Made by a program: the position numbers and the translations under genes
Assembly (NCBI RefSeq): GCF_016920785.2
Contig: NW_024609884.1
Span: 32,098,080-32,162,079, forward strand
Source: Ixodes scapularis
Lineage: Eukaryota > Arthropoda > Arachnida > Ixodida > Ixodidae
DNA length: 64,000 nucleotides
Direction: 5' to 3'
The notes under the pieces: generated by a model
Databases searched by the model: none
The model's input: the letters and a program-made list of their open reading frames with translations, nothing else
What the model was told of the DNA's origin: nothing
Shown here: one piece after another, positions 12,501 to 23,700 of the stretch
Layout of the letters: every line of letters starts with the position of its first letter
Numbering within the stretch: position 1 is the stretch's first letter

Positions 12501-15500
12501 TTTTGGGTGTGTGTGTATGTGTGTGTGCATGTACAGGAGGTCCGATGAATGCGCGGTGTTTTCGTGCCCTTGAGTTCGCGCTTCTTTGGCTAGCTCGGAA
12601 ATGCGCATTTTTAGTTCAGCAAAGAGACAATATGGCTGCGTGCCAACAGCCCCTTTTAGAAAAGTATATTGGCTTTCGCCCCCTTACCAAGTCGGTCGTG
12701 GCCAGCCTATAGGACTGGCACGCGAGGTTATTCCGTCGGCTCAAACTATCGCTCGTTTGCAGAGATTTTCCTCTTTCTTACGGGCAAGCTGTGTCCGAAA
12801 GCTGAGTTTTCTGGAAAACTGCGCAGAAAATGCTTGGGAACTGATCTCTGAACTTAAACCGAAAAATCCAAGAAATGAAAGGGAAAAAACAAATAAATAA
12901 AAAAACAAGGGTTCAAAATGTCAAAAAACATCAAAAGTTTTTTTTTTTTTTTTTTTTTTTTTGATGCGAGGGAAAGGGATTTTTCATTAAGCGGGTTGTG
13001 TAATTTGTTACTTTTGCTGTCAAGGTGGTACTATTATTTTCGTAGAGTTTGTTTTGTTTGTAAATGGGCTGCACTTTTGCCGCGAAAATGCAGCTATGAT
13101 TAATTCGTTTGTGTGATAAATTGAATCTCTCCCATTATATATAGGGAAAGGCAACTGGATTAATTTGGAAGTGACTCGGTCCACTGCACCGCCGTATTTA
13201 CCCTTTTTTTTAACGTTTGGTTCTTACCCATTGGCGGCTTGCTTTCGTGTTCCTTGCCCGAAGGGGCTTTGGAAAAGCAGCTCTTTACTCGTAACCCCCC
13301 CTCGGCCGCTGATGACCGTGCCTCTGTTGGCTGGGTTGGCCGCCGGTACAGCGGCTTCTTCAGGGCGCGGTTTCCAGGGCGCCTGGTTACGGCACGCGGG
13401 TCTGCGTAACGGTGGCTGCCCCCGAAAAAAAGAAAGCAGAGGACCGACTTTTCGGGTTGCCGAACGGGGACCCCCCGGCGGCGGCGATATTTCACCAGCA
13501 ATTCAGGTCAGATGCAGATGCGCAGACGCGCCCCTCCAGGGGCGTGTGCCGCAGCTTTTGCGGCCAAACACCGAGTCGGTCATGTTCGAGACGCAGTGGA
13601 GCGGTGGAAGTTGGTTAGCCAGGTGCTCCAGTTGATCTGACTGGGAAATTATACCTAACCCCGCGTCTTTCACCTTTTTTTTTTTTGTTATTTATTTGTT
13701 CTTACGTGCAGTTTATGGGTGATGGGAGAAATCGTACCTCCTGTAGGATAAGAGGACTCGTGCGCAGGATATAGTGGTCGTTCAGTGTAGCTTACCAATC
13801 GACAAAACGGTGAGAGGTCTTGCATACTCGAGCCTGCATTCCGGGATGAAACCGCAATATAACAGTCACATTTTGATTTTTTTTTTCTTCCGAGGTTATA
13901 CTTATTGGCGATGCGTGCGTCTAGAGGCCTAATTGCTGAGCAGTCAGTCAACTAGAATCGTATCACTCCGATGAGTGTCGATTGGCGCACATATATGTGT
14001 CGGGCCCTGCCACCAGCCGACGGATTAGCGCTGCACGGCGGGAGGAAATGTTCCCTCGAAGGTTGGCTCATTTTCTTCGGGGGTGCGTGCACCACGTAGC
14101 GCGGTGGCGATTTTGAAGTGTGGCAAAAACGTGTATACGCCTGCATCTGTCAGATTAAGAGGTTCACGGTGGCTCGGGTTTTTGGGCGAGGTGCCTCGCT
14201 GCGTGCCTGCGGAAAGTGGACTTGGTTGATACGCGCGAGAGCAAGAATGCGTGGCTCAAGCGCGTAGGGTTAGTAATCTCGGAAAGGGCAAGGGGGGGTG
14301 AAGTGAACGAAAAACTTGCCGGCCGCAGGGATATCTGCTTCGCTGGACGCGGGAAAAGAAGTCGGGCCGCCGGCCTGTTTGTTAGCGAGGCTGCCGCGCA
14401 AGCAAACACGCCGTCTTGGAGTGGAACCGGTGGCGCCGGCGGAATTCCGTTTCACGCGTTCGGGCTGAGCTTGCTTGCTTTGTTACTGCTGCTGTATTGT
14501 TACGATGCGTGCGTGCGTGTTTGTGTGTCCCGCATTTTCCGTCGTGCGATGCCGAGTGCTACTTAGAATCGAGTCTGGCGAAAGCTGTGCCACTGCTGCA
14601 TTTTAGGGCAGTGTTTCCGAAATTCCATTCAAGTTTGTTTGGTTACTACTTGAATAAGGCGGTGTACTACAATATAATGTTTTACTTTTTTTTTTTTACC
14701 GAAATGAGTAAAAATTTTACGAGGTTAGTGGCGCTTTCTACTCGACTGTTGTTACCCGGCGGTTCCATTCTTATGTTTTTTTTCGTGTTTGCGTTTTTGA
14801 GAGAATGCTCAGGTGATTGCTTGTGACCTGATTGTGCGTAATCGTTTCTTGACGTATTTATCGACCCCACGTGGTTAAATCTTATTGTAATGATGAATTA
14901 GAATCGGTCCATAAAACCGGTACCGTAGCGAATAACTACAGAATATTTCACACATTTCGCCGGTTACGTCGGCAGCCATTAGTGCTCATGACAAAGTGGA
15001 CGGTACGTCGGAGCGCTCTTATAAGGATATAAGATCGCTCCGACTTGTAAGGCAATAAGAGCGTAACTCATAAGGCAATAAAAACCCTGTGATCGAACGG
15101 AGCATCACCGGATTGACCTCCGAAGGTTCAAGGAGCATCCAACAACATAATCAAATGACCTTGACGTAATGAAGCGATGTGAACGTCGTGTGTATACTCT
15201 AACGCTGCAGGCATTGGTGCTAACTACGTCGAGGATATGAACAAGTGTTCCGGCACTGATTAGTACGTTTGAATGCAACTGTTTTCGGTTGTGCACGCGA
15301 ATGCTCAGGACCTTGTTCGCTGCGCCGCCTATCAACGTCGACACATTTGTTAGCCCACACCAAAACGACGAGCGCACGCTCAAGTGGCGCCCACACTTTG
15401 GATTCTTTAGAAGCGTAGGTAGGTCCATCCAATGTTCACCGTCCCCAAAGCTCGACACGAGACAATAAGTGGCATGTTTGAACTTGGCTCTGCGCGGCTT

Positions 15501-16154
15501 TAGTCAATAAGGAAAACCTCTGTATCGGTATTTGTATTTCTTGGAGCGAGGAAAGTCCGGTCAGCCTTGCAGTGGCATTCCTCGGAAGCACGATTCAAGG
15601 TTGCAGTTTGATATTCGGCCGGAGGAGATAGGATTGCTGACCGCCTCTGGGGCAATGCAAGCGACTACTGCGCCTTGCCAAGGCTGTCCAAAGGCGAGCG
15701 GGCTCGATTTTTCTCAGTCGTCCGGGTTTCTATTGTGTACTGCGCGAACGTTTCGATCGGTCGGGACCTCCGTGGCCCCTTTGCTCCGTCTGCGTCCGAG
15801 CGTATTGTGTGGCGGCGTGCTGCACGCGTGCGTGCTGCGTTCAGCGCTCGGAAAATGCTTGACGAATCTGCTGGCTGGCAGCTGTATCCTTCTGTAAATG
15901 GACCTTTCTGCAGAATGTTCTCGTGCTTGAGCGAGGCCGCTACCACGTCGTAACTACCGATTTTTTTTTTTTTTTTTTTTATCGCGTGCACGAACATTTG
16001 GTATTGCGCGCAGGGAGGTCGGGCCGAAATAAGCAAAATACGTTCAGTTTGTCTGTCTTTGTTTTATATACGTGTCTGTCTGGTCGTTCGGTATGACGGC
16101 GAAACCGCCGCGCGCATGGCGGTAAAGAACAGCTATACTCCGTTCATAAGCAGA
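9563..16154. other. unassigned intergenic region, several GC-rich patches
   Basis: No protein family was recognised. GC-rich CpG-dense patches lie at about 11500-12190, 13200-13630 and 14150-14570, separated by AT-rich sequence with poly-T tracts (12213-12228, 12489-12504, 12939-12962, 15961-15980). The open frames in the GC-rich patches overlap on both strands with no convincing splice context. Confidence 0.4.
10095..10440. repeat. dispersed repeat related to 56640-56880
   Basis: Several short blocks recur in the same order at 56640-56880: gacattg.tagagttcgg, attgttac, catg/gtgagccgc followed by tcgtc, and a poly-purine end. The two copies are strongly diverged, so the boundaries are approximate. 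Non-coding; element class unknown. Confidence 0.4.
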
Positions 16155-16272
16155 GACTAGAAGCTCCGCCTTCAGCGCGAGCTCGCTGGCTTCCTCTGTG
16201 CTTTGGTTGCGCGTGCCTGCGCGTTCACACATGTTTTAGCAAGGGCAGAAAGCTAGGGCGGAGCTTCTAGTC
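16155..16272. repeat. short 16-bp-TIR element
   Basis: gactagaagctccgcc (16155-16170) is repeated as its exact reverse complement ggcggagcttctagtc (16257-16272), enclosing 86 bp of non-coding DNA. A small MITE-like unit with no clear TSD. Confidence 0.6.
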
Positions 16273-19200
16273 CCAGCTTAAGGGTGAACGGCGTATACAT
16301 ATTTTTTTGTGCCCTCGACACTTGCAAGTGGTTTGTTGCATCTCATGAGCCTTATTCCGACGTGATCGTCCGGTTTGTCTCGAGCGCGTGTGAGATTGTA
16401 TTGTTACATATTCAACAGAATTTGAAAAAAAAAAAAAAAAAGTTTTATTTTGGATTTGCATATGAAATATAAATTTCGATATTCTATAACATGTTTGCTA
16501 AGTTGTAAACATCAGCCTTTCTATTCAAGCGTAATCCATCCGCACTTTTTACGTGAATACACGAGAGCTGTTTAAAGAATCATTATTATCTTAACGCGAG
16601 TTCGTGGTTCATGCAGGTAGCGCACACGACTCACTCTAGAACCACGCGATAACAATAGAAACAAGAGACACCAGTGCTCAAAGATGCTTTAACGTACCCT
16701 GAGCTGGTCCATTTTATTTACCTACACCTTGTTGCACCATTGCAGAAAGTAGAATTCTACGTCATTCGCTTTGCATATTCACGCCTGTTTTGAGATGCAC
16801 ACTGGATGTCTTGGTATTGGTGCTACACCTTCGACAGAGGTGCAAGGCAGTGTAGTCAAACCGAACGGGTCAGGCAGAAGCGTTTTATGTCGGCGTGAAC
16901 ATGCGGGGATACCCTGGTGAACAATGACAGGAAGCCAAGTCGAAAGACCCGTGACGTATCCACCACAGCATCTTGTCTTCGCTTCCTGTCACTCGGCAGA
17001 TCCAGTGAAAGCCGATTTCCGAGCAGTTTTCGGATGGACAGACGAGAAACAGTTTCCACAACGAGGATGCGTATTACAGCGTTTCGCTGCTGACCTCTAT
17101 TTTGCGGATATGCATGCGCCGACTGAAAGTAATCTGCAACAACAATAATAATAATAATGACAGTGAATTCATAATTGACGTTCTAGCTCGAGGTGATGGT
17201 GCGTGATTTGTATAAAAATGGCGTGTTTTGTTTTGTTGGTTAGTTTGCGATGAACAGGGTTGTTGGTTTTATGACTTGAACCACCAAGTGCGGCATGGCG
17301 TGTAATTTAAGATGTGTATCATGTGACGTATCGTTGAGCCTAGCAATCGGGTGCGCTGTCTCGATTGTTGTTCGTGTTATGGAACTGCGAAAGAAAATGT
17401 GTCCACAAAAGGTGAGCGATGGGTGAGATGGAGATGAACAATTCAGGTAATGAACACAGCGGTACGAAATAGTTTTGGAGGTACTACATAATTGTGATGT
17501 ACACGCTCTAAGCATGTGAAATATGAGCGATATCACAGAAAAGGTGGAGTTCCCCTCCCCCTCAATCCAACGTATGACACCCTGATACACAGCGCGCGCC
17601 AGAGTTGTATCCTTCGATTTGAATCAGAATCACACTTTCCAAGGTAAGCTCGAACTACTTACGATAAGCAATTGCAATTTGTGCAGGTATAGAACTGTGA
17701 ACGGCGAGCAAGCTGGTGAACTTTTATTGTCTAGAAAAAAAAGAAGAAAAAAGAAACAACACCAGGAAAGTACACCCAAGAGGGAGAAACACACAAACAC
17801 ACTTTCCTGTGTTTTGTCCCTCTTTTGTGTGATCTCTGGCGCTTCTGCATAAAAAGTGGCATCATCTTTTTCTTTTTTTTTAGGGTGAAGGAAGGAGTGG
17901 AGAAGGGACTGTTACAGTCACTCAGTTCGCAGTATATGTTCCTTCCGTGATTGAAAAACAAACTTGACTACTCACAGTCACGACCCTTACGAACGGAAGA
18001 AATCACTTCAGTGGGTAGTGCCATCCGACGGATTTCCACGATCAGGCTGCTATGCGTTCGATGTTACCACGTTAATTTTCTTTCTCGGAATCGTGTACGG
18101 AAGGTAACGGCAGTGCAAATGAGCACTCATATATATGTATATATACATATATATATAAAGAAGCGAATGTATCGACAATAACAACAACGCACTCACAAAA
18201 AAAAAAAGGAGCAAGAAAATGTATCCGACGGCGGGAAGTTTACTCACAGGGCCTGGGGCGATCATGTTGGGCGCGCGTATTCCGTGTGGTGCGACGAGCA
18301 GCTGAAGGGATGTCGCTCTTTGGCGTGCTGTTGTTTCCTACGGTGGGACGACTACGCTGTCCCGTACACGAGCAGTCGCCCGTGCGGCTACCCTGGTCTC
18401 TTCTGAAGGGACCGGCTCTTGGCCGGAGAACCTGTTAGCTGCGGCACGCTCACCCTCGCCGCCGCGCTGCCACCGCGCTCTGACGTCAGGCTAGCCACGA
18501 TTGTTGTTAGTCGGCGAATACGCCGTTCGTTGGTCCCGTTGCCGAAACAAGCAGCCCCTGTTTGCTTTGAAGATCTCTCCCTCCCGCCCTCGCTCAATCT
18601 CGAGGCATTCGTGACCACCGTTATGTACGCCCTCGCCGCCGCAGGGACGGCTCACTGACGCGAGAAACTACCGGGATCCTGGAAGCTGTTTCGTCGATAC
18701 GGTCTTTGGTTCGTAATGACCCGCGAGATTACAGGACACAACGGGCTATTCGAGCGGGAGAGGTCAGCTCGAAAAATTCGGAAAGCTTGTTGGCTTGAAG
18801 AGATAGTTACGATGCTGAGCAGCGCGAACGTACCATTCCAAATAAATCACAATAAAAAAACATCGCTATGCTTGTTTAGTTTTCGGGGTATAATAAAAAA
18901 AAACGATTTACGCTGATTGTATTGTTCTGTTTGCTGTATATCTATAAGAAAATAATTGGCAGCGGAAAAGACCGCGATGTGTTTAATCTTGATTGAACGT
19001 GGATGGGTGGTTTGTTCGTTTCTGTGCGTGTGTGTATTGGGGGGGGGGGGGGGTTCTTATTTATATACATAATATTTTGCTGTTGTGGTCAATTGGCGCT
19101 TTTTTTCTCTCTCCTTGTTTCTTCTCTTTTACATAATAATAGCTTTCGCATCTGCGTTTCTTTTTATAGCTTCTGTATTGGTCATAAATATTCGAAGTCG

Positions 19201-20671
19201 CTCTGTCGACCTTTGCGATGGGTATTTTCTTTTTTTTTGCATGTTGTTTTAAGGATTCGCGTGACACGCTCAAATGCGTAGCGGACAATAGCTTATAAGC
19301 AACGTTATTATATCAGCTCAGTTATGGAACTGCTCATAGACGCTGCTTGCACGAGCTGTGCCCCCTCCCCTCTCCCTCCACGGCTCGTCTCCCGTACGCC
19401 GCTCGACGCGCCGGACGGCTGCTATGGTATTTGCAGTGCATTCTATGGAATACGTATGTTTCGAAAGCACCGCGTCTACCATGGCGTTCCACCGTATACT
19501 CTATGGTACACACAGTTTGTAAACCGAAATTGAGATGGCGCTTCAAACGACGGGAGGCGTACTGAAGTAAGCGAGTAAGGTGGGGTACCCCCCTCCGCGG
19601 GAGTTCCACAACTGAAGTAATCTGGTAACGGTGTTTATAAGTCTCACCACGCTGACGTCGAGTAACAAAATGATGGATCCGCGTCACGTGGATAGCTCCT
19701 ATAGTCACCGACGAGATCATAAGAACGGCATGAGGTCTTTCAGTTGTCTCGCCTTCAGCGCGAGCTTTTTCTTTGCGATCACACTTCAGCGTCTCGTGAG
19801 CTTCGAGCGTGCGCATGCTGGAGGCATGAGCATCCAAAAGAGGCGCCCTGCGCCCAGGGAGGATTTAGAGAGGGGGGGGGGGGGGGGGTCCGGATGTCCT
19901 GACCCCCCTCTTAATTTCTGCATGTGTAAAATTTAGGGCGCGAAACGAGGGAGAGGGGGAGGGGGTTCCTAAACATATGGTACGCTGACCAACACCTGCC
20001 CCCCCCCCCCCCCCCCCTCTCAGGAAATATCTAATATCTGCATCCGCCCCTGCCTGCGCCTTTTGTCCTCGATTCTCAATCTGGCAGGCCATGCTGCTGT
20101 CAACACATGCTGGTGTTTTCCTTTACACAACACCGAGAAGCTTAGCCTAGCACGACCCTCGTGTTGACCTGTTGTAGGGGACATCTTTGTAGTTTTGAGA
20201 AGCAAAATACTCCAGGTGGCCCACATATTTGGGCTCAAGCTCTGGGTAATGTAACTTGTCGTCATTCAAGGGGGAAAAAAAATAGTAAAAACTTTGATGG
20301 TGTGAATGAAAGAATCCTGTGCAACTTCACCTAGAGTCACTTGATGCCCCACCAGTGTAAAACCTCAGTGCATTATCCTGGAAGTTTTAATGTCAGCTTG
20401 TGTCACAGACCAGTGGTAATCATTTTGCTGCCGTATCAAAAGATGGTAGTTTTCAAAGGTTATGCTTAAGGCTCGTCCACACAGTTGCGTGTGACTAAGT
20501 TAAGACTGGTTGCGTCGAGCTGTTGCTATGACGAGCCTTACAACGAGCCAATGGGGAGGCGCTGCGCTACACGACGCAGCGCAGCGCATTGCAGTCGACA
20601 CAAGTGTGGGAACGAACCTTTCGAGCTATTTCATTTTATTTACTTTACGAATATTTTTTTCTTCTTTCCAG
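16273..20671. other. unassigned region upstream of RAB3GAP1 exons
   Basis: No upstream RAB3GAP1 exon could be recognised here, although one must exist at or left of this region. It contains AT microsatellite (18128-18158), poly-G at 19039-19053 and 19872-19888, and poly-C at 19999-20017. A CpG-rich patch at 18260-18660 includes, on the minus strand, a short ATG segment (18265) followed by a donor-like gtgagt. No gene was assigned. Confidence 0.4.
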
Positions 20672-20726
20672 TCTGGAGCCTGGGGCACCCAACCTGGCAG
20701 CTTCTTTATTGCACCAGAAGCTTCAG
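20672..20726 (+). CDS. RAB3GAP1: RAB3GAP1 exon a (LLHQKLQ block)
   Basis: A 55-nt exon. The acceptor is a T-rich tract ending in ttccag (AG 20670-20671) and the donor is CAG/gtagcg (GT 20727-20728). It begins with one nucleotide completing a codon from an upstream exon, then encodes 18 residues ending SLLHQKLQ, the conserved block directly before MLNCCIERK in the family. Because it starts in mid-codon, at least one more exon must lie upstream; I could not find it between 1 and 20671. Confidence 0.82.
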
Positions 20727-23700
20727 GTAGCGTATCCTTGCAACTGCCTTTTTCCATGCTAACACTAATCCTCTCTCAATTACTTTATTTCTTTCTTTTT
20801 TTACGTGGCATTAGGCACTGGCTATCTTAGCTCTGTCTCCTTTCCTCATTATAATTTTAAAAAAATGAGACGTTTACAAATTTCTGTAATGCGAAATTAG
20901 AGCGCAGCTTTTGAGGAGGAGGGGAGGGTACGGAGGAGAGGGTATGCCCCTCCTCCGTGCCCTCCCCTCCTCCTTTCCTCCTCCCGTCTTCCTCCCCTCA
21001 TATTCGCTCCTCCCCCTTCCCTCCACCTCCTGCGTACCCTCCCATCTTCCTTCTCCGTACCCTCCCCTGCCCTCCTCCCAGAGTTTCCCCACTAAATTTA
21101 GCTGGAAAATTGACGCCACGTGACCTCAACACCAATTCAGTTTCCCCGCTAAATTTAGCGGGGAAGATGACGTCACGTGACTTCGTGTCACATCCCCCAT
21201 GGACAAATTTAGTTTCTCCGCTAGATTTAGCGGGAAAATTGAGGTCACGTGACCTCAGCACCAATTCCATTTCCCGCTAAATTTAGCGGGGCGGTTACGC
21301 CGACGGCGACGCCGCTATACGCGGAAACGGGCGCCTAAGAACTGCGCTCTAAAAAGCAGATTAGGCGTTAGAGGTTAATACAGTGTAACCTTCGTCTGCC
21401 AAAGTATGATGACACTGTTACACGCTTTAGAGGATAAATTTAGCCACTGCAGTGTGACTGCTCGCATAGGGACATAACTGTAGTGTGTCACACGACCGCT
21501 CGGCGGTACCGTGCCCATTTAGATTGAACTAGAGTCACTAAATGAGCTGCGCTTAGAGTATCGGCACTCCGTTCCCCGACAGTGTTGTGGTCGCCGCCAT
21601 TTTGGCTCGTATGCAGAGCAGACGCAACTGCCGATCGTCATGATTCAAAAGTGCGTCTTCCCCAGCATTAGATTCGGTGTTAGGAAGGTCATGTAATATT
21701 GCTTTGCTTTGTCGCGAGCAGTTTAAATATTTGTGGAGGGCGGAAAAGCGTTTCCTGTGATTTCAGATAAAGCTTCAGATAACTGGCAACCATGATTTTA
21801 AGACACAATATGGCGAAGTGTCGTTACTCTGAAGCGTAGCTTATTTAGTGGCACTAGATTGAACCGAGCAAGGGTGGGGACAGAGCCTGAGTATAAAAGG
21901 CTCTGGGTGGGGATTGAGCCCCGGATCTCTTGGTTCTGCAGCGCGAGCTTCTCGCTCCGCGTGCTCCGAGCTGCGGTGTGCTAAGACAGTCGGGCACCGA
22001 TCCCCCCCCCCCCCCCCCCCCCCCCCGCCCTAGTTTGAATTAGAGCCACTAAATGAGCTACGCTTAGAGTATCGACAGTCCGTTCCCCGATCTGCTAGTG
22101 GGCGCAGCCATCTGGGTGCTTATTGCAGAGCAGAGGCAGCTGTCAATCGTCACAATTTTAGCTTTAGAAACGGCGTTTGGAAGCTCAGGCGATATGGTTT
22201 TGCTCCGTCGCGAACCCTTTAACATTTCTGGGGGACGGAAAAGCGTTTCCTGCGATTTCAGATAAAGCTTCAGATAACTGGCAACCGTGATTTTAAGACA
22301 CAATATGGGCAACTGTCGTTACTCTGAAGCGTAGCTTGTTTAGTGGCTCTAGTTTAAACGTACTTTGTGGGTCACGCAGATGCTGAACTGCTGCATCGAA
22401 AGGAAAAAGAAGCGGGAACGCTGGCAACTTCAGACGAGTGAGTCTGCAGCCCAGCAGAAGTCGGGATCGAGCGAGAGTGACGACGAAATTTTCTACGAGT
22501 GCCCCGACGACATGGATGCCTCAAGTGACACGGCAGATGCTGTCAGTGCACATTCTCCTAAGGATGGCGGAGGTACTTCAGGTGGGCTTTTCGTTTTTTC
22601 CTCACTTTATGAACGTTAACGGTGAAAAGAAAACAGCACCAAAAAACGAAGGACAAGAAGATGAAGTGCGCACACGATTCGTGTGTGTACTTCATCTTCT
22701 TGTCCTTCGATTTTTTTTTTGCGCTGTTTATTTTACCGTTAACATGTACCACCAACTCGCCCAATTTTCCACAATATTGGTTTATGAATGTATTTTTTTT
22801 TTTCGCGCTAACTGTAAGGACTTCGACATTAGACAGTTTTATTACAGACTCACAGGACAAGAGTCGCGAGGGCATACTCCGTCGCTGTGGTGACATGACA
22901 CTGCTGGAAACCGGAGAGCCGCTACAGATTCCCGTGACACAGGTACGGTATCTCGGTGTCCTTGTTTTTGACTAAAAAAAAAAAAAAAAAAAAAGGAAGA
23001 CTGGTTTGTTGAGTAAACAGTGATATGACTGCTGCCTACAAACTGCGCTGAAGTGACCAGCTTAGCTGCTACATTTAGATACATTTCACCAAACTGTGTG
23101 GAATATGCGCCAAGCGCCAAAAGTTAATTTCTCGTTTTCGTTATTCTGAAAGTCTGGCCCCGCTACACTGCGGGGTCGTTACGGACGCTTATGCAGATTT
23201 GAGGAAGTTTTTGAATATCGATTCGTAAAACGTACTCTTTGATTGGACGTTTCTATCGTATACTGGTAATTTAGGGTGTCTAGCGACCGGGAAAACCGGG
23301 ATTTGTCAGGGAAAGTTTCATTACCGGGAAAAATCGGGGAATTGTCAGGGATATTGTCAAAAAGTGAGCCCCGTCAAGAAAAATGAGCCGGAAACGCCAT
23401 CGAGTTCCCTGAGCAAAGGCTCGACTCGACGACTTGGGGGCAGAAAAATGGGCAATAAATTCTGCTTACAGCGGAGCGCGGGCTCTGCTCACCCGATGTA
23501 GAGTATGCTACCCGATGCAAAGGGAAGACTCGACAAATCCAGTCCAAGCCTTGGATTGGATTGAACTGGATTGAGGACGCGACACTAGGCTAGATTCGGT
23601 TAGAGCTACTAGATTTAGTAACACATGGGAAAGTCGCAGATCCCAATTTAATCCAAGCCTTAAGCAGAAAGTGTGCATCTGGCGGCCATGCTGCCATTCG

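Noticed and set aside
13165..13635. 156-codon + frame
   Set aside because: Pro/Gly/Arg-rich with no domain and no splice or start context; the minus strand is equally open.
19334..19837. 167-codon minus-strand frame
   Set aside because: Low-conservation, His/Arg-rich translation of a repeat-like segment (accatggcgttccaccgta); no motif recognised.
22365..22379. ATG at 22365 as a start codon for the MLNCCIERK frame
   Set aside because: The conserved protein continues upstream into LLHQKLQ (exon a), and gtcacgcag at 22371-22379 is better read as a splice acceptor.
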